Source: Hydractinia symbiolongicarpus
Taxonomy: Eukaryota > Cnidaria > Hydrozoa > Anthoathecata > Hydractiniidae
Direction of reading: 5' to 3'
NCBI RefSeq assembly: GCF_029227915.1
Contig: NC_079875.1
Location: 19,771,001-19,835,000, forward strand
DNA: 64,000 nt
The translations under genes and the position numbers were made by a program. The notes beneath the pieces are model-generated. The model did no database searches. It was not told the origin of the DNA and saw nothing but the letters and a program-made list of their open reading frames with translations. Positions 33,967-44,362 of this stretch are shown one piece after another (the stretch's first letter is position 1; each line of letters opens with the position of its first letter).

Positions 33967-35820
33967 TTATTTAGAAAAGATGTCGGTGATAACTGTTTGC
34001 TTACAACTCATATCAAAATCTTTGGCGATATTACGATTCAAGTCCCTCAGGGAAGCTATCATTTCTTCTCCAAAATGTGAAAAAATACTCAAGTCTTCGA
34101 GGACGTTGATAGCTGTACGCACTTGCTCGGCCGTCGGTCTTGTGATCTTATCTTCTTCCTCCTTGTCTTCTTCGTCGACCTCTTCTAATTCTTCGTCTTG
34201 AGTCCCAGTGATCTCAGTAATGATGTCAGCAGTCTTCAGACGCCCATGGGACGTACTGACTTCAATGTCAAAATCAATGAAATCTTCAGTTGATAAGTCA
34301 GGATCAAGCTCGCGTACCCACTCTTCGAACAGCTCTCCAGACATCCAACTCTTCTTTTGCGAACGGTATCGACAGGGTAGTGTTTTGACACCTTTAAAGC
34401 AACGAGGGTTGGCGGACTTGCCGATTACAAACATTGGCAATCGTTCCCCCAAGGCATTACCAGCAGCTAAACCAGTAAGTCTAACTTTGCTATATTTTCC
34501 TTCAGAACACTTATCACCTTTCATATGCAAAGTTTTATTGGGAAGGCATTGAAAGAAAAGCCCAAATTCGTCGGCGTTAAAAATGTCTTCCAGAGGATAG
34601 CGGGAGAGAATGGTTGGTAATGTTGTCTCCGACCATGGCGCTGTCATTTCCTCAGTGACGGACCGTGATTCTCCAGCGATGGTTTTGAAGGATACTCCAT
34701 ACCTGAAAGGAATGGATGAGAAAAACGTTTATCTCTGTAGTTGTGACTAGTGTAGATGGAGCTTTACATTTTGTTTGATTCGAATCATGGAATTCTAAAT
34801 TTAGAATGCCATGGCCATGATTCGAATAGAAAACATTCGATTGTTACCATGTTTTGATTTGTGAAAGAATTCGAATAGAAAAAGATTCGATTTTTACCAA
34901 GTTTCGAAGTTTTGACGAGTGAAAGAAAGCATGGAAGCCATGAAAGTCCAACAAGTCAAAAGATTAACAGACATTATTTGTTGTATAGAACTTCCTATCA
35001 TTAAACTTATTACGTACGAAATCGACGCTTTTGTCATGGGGTATCATGTTTATAAAAGTAATTGGACACCCTCTGTTGGAGATGAATTTTATGGTTTTAT
35101 GGAACCAACAAATAAAATGGATAAATATGCAGTTGCAGTCAAGAAAAATGATGGAGAAATCATTGGACATCTACCACTAGGAAAGTCAGGACGCTTTGCA
35201 AAAGTCATATTTTACTTTCTGAAGAATGACAGCTTCAATGTTTGCAAAATAACAATTACTGGAAAGTCATTGAATGCTGGTGATGGATTAGGGATGAAAG
35301 TCCCATGCAAATTATCCTTCCTCTCTGAAAGAGAGTCTATTGATATTTTGAAAAAACAACTACCAAAGCTATTGTAACATTTTTTTAGATTTTATCTTCA
35401 CGAAGATAAACAAACAAAATCTTAGTCAACTAACCTGGTTTTCCATTTAGCCATCCACCCCTGAGAAGCTTGAAATGACTCGACACCCAACGCTTCGGCA
35501 AACTCAAGAGCTTTCTCTTTCAGCATCGGGCCACTGATTGGGATATTCTCACTCCTCATCATAAGTAACCATTTATGAACAGCTTTGTTCACATCTTTGA
35601 ATTTTTCTGGCTTTGATCTCTTCGATGTTTGCCCGTTGTTAAACTGCTTGTAAATCTTTTCTTTATTTTTTTTCCAAGTTGACAGGGTGCTTGGAGGAAT
35701 TTTGAACTCTTTTGCCACATCCTTTGGCGCAGTACCCTTTTCCAACGCTTTAAGAGCTTTGTACTTGATTTTGCACGACTTATTGTCAATTCGACGCTTT
35801 GATCCTGCCACAGACGACAT
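33967..35820 (-). CDS. Pogo-like transposase with in-frame deletion of the catalytic core
   Basis: Exon 1 (35820-35435) encodes MSSVAGSKRRIDNKSCKIK, a psq/CENP-B helix-turn-helix (APKDVAKEFKIPPSTLSTWK), then a second Tc5-type DNA-binding domain (NIPISGPMLKEKALEFAEAL, GWMAKWKTR). Donor CCAG|GTTAG at 35434; acceptor TTTCAG at 34703; the join restores an Arg codon and continues YGVSFKTIAGES. Exon 2 (34702-33967) has FNADEFGLFFQCLPNKT (first catalytic Asp), KVRLTGLAAGNALGERLP and FKGVKTLPCRYRSQKKSWM up to FEEWVREL. The part that normally holds the second Asp (DNC.AHP region) and the third acidic residue is absent. The frame goes straight to a C-terminal acidic tail (TEDFIDFDIEVSTS, acidic runs, SIFSHFGEEM). 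The whole 373-residue reading is open. It could bind element ends but not cut, i.e. act as a repressor; that is inference. Confidence 0.8.
34777..34835. promoter_or_regulatory. Palindrome upstream of the HIRAN-like gene
   Basis: GATTCGAATCATGG at 34778-34791 and CCATGATTCGAAT at 34823-34835 form inverted arms around an AT-rich centre that is itself palindromic (ATTCTAAATTTAGAAT). Further TTCGAA words occur at 34868 and, upstream of the transposase, at 35872 and 35884. A role in controlling either gene is inference from position. Confidence 0.35.
34931..35377 (+). CDS. HIRAN-like accessory protein in the pogo transposase intron
   Basis: A complete open frame of 148 residues from ATG 34931. 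It contains YEIDAFVMGYHVYKSNWTP, GDEFYGFMEPTNKMDKYAVA and GEIIGHLP, then GKSLNAGDGLGMKVPCKL. These fit the HIRAN fold blocks [RM]GYHxY, EPxNxxDxYAVAV, IxGHLP and G-x-x-x-x-P-C-K. In HLTF and related helicases HIRAN binds single-stranded 3' DNA ends. The gene lies wholly inside the 732-bp intron (34703-35434) of the transposase and is transcribed in the opposite direction. A palindrome of ATTCGAATCATGG/CCATGATTCGAAT lies 100-150 bp upstream (34777-34835). A decayed relative sits in another pogo family at 840-1169. The function is unknown; processing of transposon ends or host repair interplay are guesses. Confidence 0.7.
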   Translation: MEAMKVQQVKRLTDIICCIELPIIKLITYEIDAFVMGYHVYKSNWTPSVGDEFYGFMEPTNKMDKYAVAVKKNDGEIIGHLPLGKSGRFAKVIFYFLKNDSFNVCKITITGKSLNAGDGLGMKVPCKLSFLSERESIDILKKQLPKLL

Positions 35821-36007
35821 TGTTATGAGAGTGTCTTTCTTTTGAAATTCTTTAGATTTTCTCGAAAACGTTCGAAAAAGACGTTCGAAAGGTTTGGATG
35901 ACGCATCATTAATCATTCGAATTAATAATAAGGCCTGCAAAACACGTATTAACAAGATTTTTAGACCCAATTTATCAGGAAAACTGTTCGAATTTTGATT
36001 ATGATGT

Positions 36008-36206
36008 CAGAAAATTCGAGTTATGGAGAGAAAAGTCTCCAAGGAGCAAAAAAATTTGTTCGAGTTAGGGGAAGATTTGAGTTATGGAGGTTCGAGTTGT
36101 AGAGGTTTTTTTATAAGAGTTTATTAGGAAATTTTCACGGTGCCAACGAATTTGTTCGAGTTAAGGAGAGATTCGAGTTATAGAGGTTCGAGTTATGGAG
36201 ACTCTA
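36008..36206. repeat. Subterminal array of TTCGAGTTATGGAG words in the pogo element
   Basis: Seven variants (TTCGAGTTATGGAG, TTCGAGTTGTAGAG, TTTGAGTTATGGAG, TTCGAGTTAAGGAG) lie within the last 200 bp on the transposase 5' side, the final one merging with the terminal repeat. Two copies lie at the other end (33793-33825). They are plausible binding sites for the two helix-turn-helix domains of the transposase. Confidence 0.75.
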
Positions 36207-36489
36207 CTGTATTATCATTTTACGAAGTTAAATTTTCTTTCCGTGAAATGTTTTGGCAGAAAAGCAACGTTTTCTGCTTAATCGGAATCAAACAAATGAA
36301 TTAACTTCACTGTAACGTATTGCACCATATCGATACTTTCTTTCCTGTATGATATTTGATAGTTCGAAAAAAAATAAATAAATAAATTGATAAATTGATA
36401 GTTCGAGAATTTAGGGATAGGATTGCTAATTTTGTTGCACATAGCCTAAGGCTACAAATAATTTTTAGTAATTAAATTTTAATTCTAAA

Positions 36490-37722
36490 ATGGCTGAACA
36501 AACGAACTACGAAAACTTGGAATTCGACCCATTCCAGGGTAACGAAACTGTACTTTTAAACGATTTAACTGATCCAGACATAAATTTTTATAATAATGAG
36601 GTAACTAGAAATGCCAAATATTATAATCCAAATACAAACAATCTTTCTACAGAAATAGATATAAAATCTTTTTCAATACTTCATCTTAATATTAGAAGCA
36701 TACAAAAGAATTTTGAAAATTTCAAACATCTTTTACATAACCTGAAAGTCACATTTAAAATCATTTGCTTTACCGAAACGTGGTGTAATGATATAAATAT
36801 GGAGAAAAACTCAAATCTTAAATTTCAAAATAACACAGTAATTCATCAAATTAGAAATTGCAAAAAGAAAGGCGGTGGGGTGTGCATGTTTATTCATAAT
36901 TCTATTCTATTCAACCTAAAATCAGCACGTGCGCTAACAATAACGACTGTGAGTCATTAAGTATAGAGATAATAAACAAAGCAACTAAAAACATCCACAT
37001 GCATTTACTTTACCGGCCACCTGCAGGATCAATAGAAAACTTTGAGAATCATGTGAAAAATATTCTTACTGATCACAAAGGCACGGGTAGAAACGTGTAC
37101 CTCGTTGGTGATTTCAATCTAAACGTCCTTGATTTTAACACAAACAAATCTGTACAAAACTTTTTTTAACTCAGTTTTTCAAAATGGGTTTATCCCACTT
37201 ATAAATAAACCAACAAGAATGACGAGATCAAATGCTACAGCCATAGATCATATCATAACCAACGATTTCACAAATACAACAATTAAAACAGGGATAATTG
37301 AAACAGATATTTCTGATCATTTTCCAATTTTCATTACGTCACGAACAACTCAATTACACAATTGCTCTGAAAAAATAAAAATAACAAAAAGATTGATCAA
37401 TGATAAATCTATTAGTTATTTTAATGACCTGCTGTATTGTGTGGATTGGAGCCTTGTTTTAGAGAACAATAACGCTGATAAAGCTTATGAAATCTTTCTT
37501 CAAATATTTCAACAACAAAATGATCAGGCATTCCCAGAACAAACAAAATTTGTTAAAATTAAAACTTTGTTAAACCCTTGGTTAACCAAAGGTTTGTTAA
37601 AATCATCTAAAAAGAAACAGCGCTTGTATGAAAAGTTTTTGAAAAGCAGAACTCTTGAGAATGAAAAAAATATAAACATTATAAACATTTGTTTGAAATT
37701 ATTAATGTGGACTGATAAATAA
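36490..37722 (+). pseudogene. LINE AP-type endonuclease domain
   Basis: Starts ATG 36490, MAEQTNYENLEFDPFQG, then the apurinic endonuclease (EEP) blocks: SILHLNIRSIQKNFE, ICFTETWCND and GGGVCMFI, a frameshift at about 36945, LLYRPPAGS and YLVGDFNLNVLD, another shift and stop near 37165, then INKPTRMT, AIDHIITND and ISDHFPIFIT. The Glu of FTETW, the Asp of GDFN and the His of SDHFP are the usual catalytic residues and are all kept. The domain would nick target DNA for target-primed reverse transcription. At least two shifts break it. Confidence 0.85.
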
Positions 37723-39475
37723 ACATAAAAACGATGCGAAGAAAACTTGGAGTATAATCAATGAAGTAATAGGTAAAACAAAATTAAGCAAAGAAAAACT
37801 TCCAAAAAGGTTGAATATTGATGGAAATAAAATCGAGAACAAGTGTCTAATAGCTGAGGAGCTTAATGATTTTTTTGTAAAAGTTGGTTCAAATCTGGCA
37901 TCTCAGATTGAACCTAGCAATTTGAGTTTTAAATCCGTTCTCACTGTTAACAACGCACAAATGGAAAATAACGAACTAAGTGAAACTGAATTATTAAAAG
38001 CGATCGACTCACTACAATCAGATAAAAGTCCAGGCTTTGATGACGTAAATAGTAACGTTGTTAAGCAATCAAAAAATGCTATAAATGCTTTCCCTGCTGC
38101 AAGGATATTTTCCTGACAAACTTAAAATTTCAAGAGTTTTACCAGTATATAAAACAGGCGAAATGACTAATGTATCTAATTATAGACCAATATCAGTTCT
38201 TCCATGTTTCTCAAAAATACTAGAACGCATAATGTACAATAGATTTTACTCTTTTGTAACTGCTAATAATATTTTATACGACAATCAATTTAGCTTTCAA
38301 GCAGGTCATTTTACGGATCATGCAATAGTTAAACTTGTTAATGAAATATCAAAAGCGTTTGACGAAAACAAGTACATGGAATTTTTATAGATCTAAGCAA
38401 AGCATTTGACACCGTAGATCACAAAATTCTACTAGAAAAACTCAAAAACTATGGTATCCACAATTCCAACATTCGCTGGTTTGAAAGTTATTTATCCAAT
38501 AGAAAACAGTACATTTCCTTTGACGGTGGAAGTACAAATTACAAAACAATCATCTGTGGAGTTCCACAAGGTTCCCTATTAAGACCACTCTTATTCCTTT
38601 TATATGTAAATGATTTAAACAAAGCTTCGAATATTTTACATTCAATTTTATTTGCAGATGATACAAATCTGTTTTGTGCGTACAGTCAATTATGAACTCT
38701 CTAAGCTGGCAGAATGGTTTAAGGCAAACAGACTGTCCCTAAATATTTCTAAAACAAAGTACACACTTTTTCACAGGCATAATGAAAAAGATGATATGCC
38801 ATTGAAGTTCCTGATTTATCTATTAATAATAAAAGTATAAAAAGAGCACAATCAATGAAATTTTTAGGAGTTATTCTTGACGAAAATGTTACTTGGAGAG
38901 AACATATAAATATTTTAGAAGAAAAGGTCGCAAAGAATATGGGCATCCTATTTAAAGCAAAATCTTTTCTAGATCAGAATTGTTTAAAAAACATATATTC
39001 TTCTTTCATTCACTGCTATCTAAATTATGCAAATATTGCGTGGTGCAGCACCAACGCTACAAAATTGACAAAATTACAAAATAAAAAAAACATGCAATCA
39101 GAATTATTTTAAATGTTGACACGTACACTCACTCCAGAGAGTTATTAAAAAAGATCATTGTACTGAATGTATACCAACTAAACATTTATCAAACTCTTAT
39201 TTTTATGTTTAAGCTTGAAAACAATATGTTACCAAGAGTATTTAATAATATGTTTCAGAAGATACAACATAAATATTCATCCAGATTTTCAATTGACAGT
39301 TTTTTTCAACCTAGGATTAATTATACAATCACAAAGTTCTCTATAACTAGCAGAGGACCTAAATTGTGGAATACATTTCTTGATAACGACATGAAAACTA
39401 TTATATCACTTAACGAATTCAAACATAAACTAAAACAAAAACTATTGACTGCTGACAATCCATATTTATTTTAAA
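37723..39475 (+). pseudogene. LINE reverse transcriptase domain
   Basis: Blocks in order: KTWSIINEVIGKTK, LLKAIDSLQSDKSPGFDDV, shift near 38085, VLPVYKTGEMTNVSNYRPIS, shift near 38390, FIDLSKAFDTVDHKILLEKL, GVPQGSLLRPLLFLLYVNDL, LFADDTNLF, then LAEWFKANRLSLNISKTKY and MKFLGVILDENVTWREHI, ending with the C-terminal LEN-NMLPRVF and GPKLWNTF region. The Asp of IDLSKAFD and FADD are intact, so the copy died by frameshifts and stops, not by active-site change. Confidence 0.9.
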
Positions 39476-40788
39476 ACACACGACAGTTACAACGTACAAC
39501 ATATAACACAACTCCTCATCATCTTCAATGCTAACCTTATATATAGGTTGGGGGCTTGGTGATAAGGCTATTATAGCCTTCTCGGTCCTGCCATTTTTTA
39601 CCTCTCTAGCTAATATTTTTAGCATATGCAATCCTATCTTTAGATTATATGATATAATAGCTTAAGATTTGTATTTTACTTATTTGAAGATTTGTATTTG
39701 TATATTTATATATATATATATATATCATCAGAAAATTTTCTCTTTAGAAACGCAGAAATGAAATTAGCGGGAATTTCATTATCCATAACCTTTTGCAATT
39801 GTGCTGCGAACTCAGCTATGTAATACAAAATTACCTTTTGATTTTGGTTAACTGCAACACCATATACAACAACAGAACTTTAGGCATACCAACAAATTTT
39901 GAACGTTTTGCACCGCATATGCTTTGATGTTCAATCCGTAGAGTCTCCCCATTCTTTAAAATTTATATTTATTGGTTCAAACAGGAAATTTGTCTGGTGC
40001 TCAACGTGTCCATTCATTGGACCAAAAACTCGCATGAACAACGAACCTGCCACGTACAAAAACAACAGTTTTTGAGACTTGGTTTGTAATGTTGAAGAAA
40101 TTCAATAATTAGGTTCGTTAAATTATTAGCTAAAGACTAAACTTGGTTGCAGTTCTACTAATACTAATTGGTACTCTGCATGTTTGTCTCATATTTTAGA
40201 CTTTTTTCTTCTTACACAAATTATTTGCTTGTTTTAGGCACGATTTTCTAAACTGGAATAGCCCAGAGTAATTTTTAATAAGAATGATTAGTTTAGAGTT
40301 CGACGCTCGTGCTGCATTCGCTAATGTCTAGCCAAACGAGTGTCGTAATTATACTCTCAAAGCTGTCTGCGTCGCTCGCAGCTTTTTGTACTGAATATTT
40401 CCGTCTATAGAGTAAACATGTCGCTAAAGGAAGTTATACTCCGTATACGCATGCCTATACGGAGCCGTACTCAGTATAGCTGCGCACTCAGAATGGAACA
40501 GATAGATAGAGACAGCGCAGCTAGGCCGGACGTCCGAAACTTATCCAGGCTAAAGCCTAAATCCTCGTTTTGTCAGATTTTTTTCTGAGAACGAGGCTAA
40601 AATGAGTTTTAAGCCAATAAGAATCCTAACAGTGCAACAAATTGTTTTATTATCCAATCAACAAAACTTTATTTTAAAGTTTATATGCTATTGAAAGTTA
40701 AAGCTCGTGCAGTGTAGCATAAAGAAGATCGTCTTATAATGCGCCATCTTTGATGTTATTAACGTTTCCCTTTAATAATTACGTCATG
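39476..40788. other. No supported gene
   Basis: AT-rich flank of the LINE. (TA)n microsatellite at 39705-39726. A palindromic block around 40430-40480 reads ATACTCCGTATACGC ... GCCTATACGGAG. No coding motif. Confidence 0.5.
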
Positions 40789-40833
40789 ATTTTGCTCCCC
40801 CATATTACTCAGTCCTCTTCAAAGTTCAGCAAT

Positions 40834-41592
40834 ATATTTCGAAGTATTACTTCATCATCAGGCTATAAGTATATAAACAGTAAAACTGCTAAATAAAAAG
40901 TGTTCACATCACATATCAACATCTACCTACATACACTATACACAAGTTAAAAGGTATTAAATGATTAAAACTCCCATGATGGATAAGTCATAATTAAACT
41001 TTTATTACTAATTCACGGCTTTTAAACTCGTCCTTTGTGTTTATTTTAGGCTTTATTTCCCGAATGAAAAGTGCCTCCAGTGTCATTAAATGATATTCCG
41101 ACTTAATCGATTTTGCTATTATTTCTGCATGATTGATTGATAGTCTTGAAATGACGTCCCACGGCAGTATATTTATGCTCTTTAATACGGGTTAGAAGAT
41201 GTCGGGTTGTCTGCCCCACATAACACGATAGACATCGTGAACACGTTATTTTTTACACTAAACCTCTTTGCATAGGCTTCGCCACAGGTGCTTTCAATGA
41301 TGGTAGAACTGATTTTATTTTCCTAATTGTAGAGACAATTTTGCATGGTGCATTGATGCGTTTTAACGAGCGTTCAAACTTCTCCGTCACCTTCCCTCGA
41401 TATTGAAGAAAAACAAGTTTTCTCTCCGCTTCATTGTCGTTACTTTCTTCTACCGTAGGGGGTTTTGGTCGGTATATCATTTCCAGGGTCTTCTCGATAA
41501 TTTCTTCGTAAAACGATGGAGGGTACTGGTTATTCTCAAGGAGAGATTTTGCGTTCAAGAGACTTTGATGAAAATTCTCCCAGGTACTACAT
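40834..41592 (-). repeat. Left inverted pLTR of Penelope-like element 2
   Basis: Carries, on the minus strand, a second copy of the C-terminal coding region: IYRPKPPTVEESNDNEAERK, RGKVTEKFERSLKRINAP and LPSLKAPVAKPMQRGLV, then GIY-YIG coding beyond a stop. The outer end at 40834-40862 bears the block whose minus strand reads CTGATGATGAAGTAATAC then TTCGAAATATATTGC. It can pair with 43031-43803. Confidence 0.85.
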
Positions 41593-43623
41593 GCATGTTC
41601 CATATAAATGTTTACCTTCAGTAATTTTATACACAAGATTTTTCATAAAGGACTTAAGAAAACGTCAATCGAATAAACTAAATGATAAGTTTTACAGGCT
41701 GTCAAAAGACCAAGAAAGGCCGCTTTTTAATGTCAAAAACACGGTTATTTGTTATGGTTTAACTAAACAACCACCAAAATACGTCATCGAAACTTTAACT
41801 TTGGGTCCAAAAAACGCAGTGATGCAAAGTTTTGACAAAAATGAGGTGCTCTCGGAGTTAGATGACTTATTGAGATTTTGCAGAAAACAAGAGGTTAGTG
41901 AAGAAGTTATAACAGACATTAATGTTAGAACGTTGACATACATCAAAAACTGCAAAAAACAGAAAACACCCAGGAACGTCCAAATGACTCGTAAATACCT
42001 GAAAGAAAATGATTTGCTAGCTGCTCCCTTTGATACGGGTATAGGCAATTGCTTAATGAAAACTGATAATACAACCGAAAACTTGACGAAATTATAAACC
42101 TTCCACAATTTGAGAGGCATACGAAAACGCGAAAGAACGAGAAACATCCTGTACTAAAAGAAGAGGAAAAGATAGTTCACATGCTAAAGGAACTCAAAGA
42201 TCAGAATAAAATAACTGAAAAACTCTTTGACAAACTAAAACCAACCGGAAGTCAACCACCCAAACTTTACGGCTTGGCAAAGGTACACAAACCCTCAACA
42301 CCACTTAGACCCGTCTTGTCGATGCCCGGTTCAGCGTACTACCGCGTGGCAAAACAGGTAGCTGACTGGCTTTCAGTAGTGAAGGAATGTCAAATAAATT
42401 CGTCAACACAATCGATATCACAAAGTTTGAAAGATATACAACTAGATGATACCGAAGAAATGATAAGCTTCGACGTTTCGTCTTTATATACCAATGTCCC
42501 GGTAGAGGAAGCGATTTACCTACTGCGCTGACATGTTTTTTTTCCAATAGGTACGAAAAGCCACCGGTATCAAAGGAAACGTTTATTCAACTAGCAAACA
42601 TGTGCAGTCGTGATGTGTTGCTCCTAACACATGGTTACTACAGACAAAAGGACGGATTAGCGATGGGAAGTCCGCCAGCACCAAATATAGCTAATGGCTC
42701 ACTTAGCAATTTTGACACACGTATAAAAAATGACGCAAAGTTATACTCCCGGTACATGGATGATATCCTGAGAGATATCAATAGAGAACAAAATAATGAC
42801 AAACTTATGGAAATAAACAACTTCCATCCCAACCTAAAGTTTACCGTGGAAAGAGTACAAAAAGGCAGTATTCCATTTCTGGACATGCGAATCATACACA
42901 GCGGCGATAATTTAACATCAACGTGGTATAGGAAAGCTAGTGACACAGGATTAACAATGAACTTCCATTCGCTAGCTATAAAGTTATAAAGTATAAACGT
43001 TCCGTAGTACCCAGTCTGGTGTATAGGATTTATTACGCATGTAGTACCTGGGAGAATTTTCATCAAAGTCTCTTGAACGCAAAATCTTTCCTTGAGAATA
43101 ACCAGTACCCTCCATCGTTTTACTAAGACCCTGGAAACGATATACCGACCAAAACCACCTACGGTAGAAGAAAGTAACGACGATGAAGCAGAGAGAAAAC
43201 TTGTTTTTTTTCAATATCGAGGGAAGGTGACGGAGAAGTTTGAACGCTCGTTAAAACGCATCAATGCACCATGCAAAATTGTCTCTACAATTAAGAAAAT
43301 AAAATTAGTTCTACCATCATTGAAAGCACCTGTGGCGAAGCCTATGCAAAGCGGTTTAGTGTACAAAATAACGTGTTCACGATGTCTATCGTGTTATGTG
43401 GGGCAGACTACCCCACATCTTCCAACCCGTATCAAAGAGCATAAATATACTGCCGTGGGACGTCATTTCAAGACTATCAATCAATCATGCAGAAATAATA
43501 GCAAAATCGATTAAGTCGGAATATCATTTAATGACACTGGAGGCACTTTTCATTCGGGAAATAAAGCCTAAAATAAACACAAAGGACGAGTTTAAAAGCC
43601 GTGAATTAGTAATAAAAGTTTAA
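41593..43623 (+). pseudogene. Penelope-like reverse transcriptase/GIY-YIG endonuclease 2
   Basis: N-terminal part: FIKDLRKRQSNKLNDKFYRL, QERPLFNVKNTVICYGL, a TAA near 42095. Then RT blocks PKLYGLAKVHKPSTPLRPV, SFDVSSLYTNVPVEEAIYLL (motif A Asp kept), a shift at 42531, DGLAMGSPPAPNIANG and YSRYMDDIL (motif C kept). After a break near 42985-43130 comes the linker IYRPKPPTVEESNDDEAERK and the endonuclease GLVYKITCSRCLSCYVGQTT with RIKEHK, then after one more shift EALFIREIKPKINTK. GIY-YIG residues appear as VYK..CYVG. At least four shifts or stops inactivate the copy. Confidence 0.85.
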
Positions 43624-43803
43624 TTATGACTTATCCCTCATGGGAGTTTTAATCATTTAATACCTTTTAACTTGTGTATAGTGTATGTAGGTAGATGTTG
43701 ATATGTGATGTGAATACTTTTTATTTAGCAGTTTTACTGTTTATATACTTTTACTTATAGCCTGATGATGAAGTAATACTTCGAAATATATTGCAAAAAT
43801 AAA
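43031..43803 (+). repeat. Right inverted pLTR of Penelope-like element 2
   Basis: Contains the C-terminal endonuclease coding and a 3' non-coding region; its outer end (43770-43803) has CTGATGATGAAGTAATAC followed by TTCGAAATATATTGC. An extra 60 bp of AT-rich sequence lies between this end and the R1 target repeat. Confidence 0.85.
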
Positions 43804-43939
43804 CATATTACATTGTTGTCTTGCATACTATGTTGACAAAAATTGCACAATGTTTTTACCAAATACTCTTTAAAATTTAGTACTTTTTCAGATTATTACT
43901 AATGGCGGAAACCATTAAGCCGTAGGGCTTCTTGTTTCA

Positions 43940-44335
43940 TTTCAGATCCATTTAATTGACATGTCAACCTCAGCAGAGGTAGTTTCAAATGGATTGGACA
44001 TGTTGTTGACCATTTTAGTAAATTTCATGTTCTTTTTCCAATGGAGAAAAAAGAAGCGTCTGAAGTTGCTTCCAATATGGTAGTTCATGTTGTTACGTAT
44101 TTTGGCCTCCCATACATAATCCATTCAGACAGAGGAAAGGAATTTTTGAACGAAATTATAAGGAACTTAGTGGAGCAATGGCCAGGCAGTTGCAAGTTGA
44201 TAAATGGCAAGCACGATCTGCAAGGGTGCAAGGATTAGTTGAAAGAACTAATGCCTGTGTCGAGGATATGATATCTTGCAAACAACGGGACCTTCAAAGC
44301 CACGAATGGGCGTCTTGGGTACCACAAATTTAATG
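43940..44335 (+). pseudogene. Integrase core remnant (rve, KRBA2-like)
   Basis: Frame blocks read IDMSTSAE, then HVVDHFSKFHVLFPMEKKEA, SEVASNMVVHVVTYFGLP, IIHSDRGKEFLNEIIRN and, after a frameshift near 44205, GLVERTNACVEDMISC. These match the integrase catalytic core used by many metazoan KRBA2-like/retroelement-derived genes: first Asp in x-I-D-M/L, second in SDxGxEF, Glu in LVERxN. Two frameshifts are present, and there is no N-terminal zinc finger or surrounding pol. It is an isolated fragment directly next to the split R1 repeat. Confidence 0.7.
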
Positions 44336-44362
44336 TAATTTTTTCTTTTTATTTATTTAGCA

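Larger units (their letters stand above)
33748..36209 (-). mobile_element. Pogo/Tigger-like transposon (family B) with perfect ends
   Basis: The ends CAGTAGAGTCTCCATAACTCG and CGAGTTATGGAGACTCTACTG are perfect inverted repeats, and TA flanks both sides (33746-33747 and 36210-36211). The word TTCGAGTTATGGAG and close variants is repeated near both ends (33785-33825; 36008-36200). It contains a two-exon transposase on the minus strand and a HIRAN-like gene on the plus strand inside the transposase intron. The perfect ends and open frames suggest a recent insertion. It is 2462 bp long. Confidence 0.9.
36480..39475 (+). mobile_element. Full-length LINE (Jockey/CR1-like non-LTR retrotransposon), frameshifted
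   Basis: From the start of an endonuclease ORF to the end of the reverse transcriptase ORF all expected parts are present in order, but in at least seven frame blocks. No 5' or 3' ends or target duplication were defined; an AT-repeat at 39705-39726 lies in the possible 3' region. It differs in sequence from the LINE fragments at 22681-23560 and 51480-51900. Confidence 0.85.
40834..43865 (+). mobile_element. Penelope-like element 2 with inverted long terminal repeats
   Basis: The segment 40834-41592 is the near-perfect reverse complement of 43031-43803 (for example both contain AAAGATTTTGCGTTCAAGAG-type and CACTGGAGGCACTTTTC blocks in opposite orientation). Between them lies plus-strand RT coding sequence, continued by the endonuclease coding in the right arm. 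Penelope elements are known to carry such inverted pseudo-LTRs. Insertion in a copy of repeat R1 gives defined outer limits and a roughly 15-bp target duplication. Confidence 0.85.
40790..43940. repeat. Interspersed repeat R1, copy split by a Penelope-like insertion
   Basis: Left part 40790-40833 (ATGATTTTGCTCCCCCATATTACTC order, broken here for length) and right part 43866-43940 (TTAGTACTTTTTCAG, GGCGGAAACCATTAAGCC, GGGCTTCTTGTT) together reconstitute the reverse complement of the R1 copy at 11600-11747. CTCTTCAAAGTTCAG at the left junction and CTCTTTAAAATTTAG at the right are a diverged duplication of about 15 bp. The Penelope-like element occupies the interior. Confidence 0.7.
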
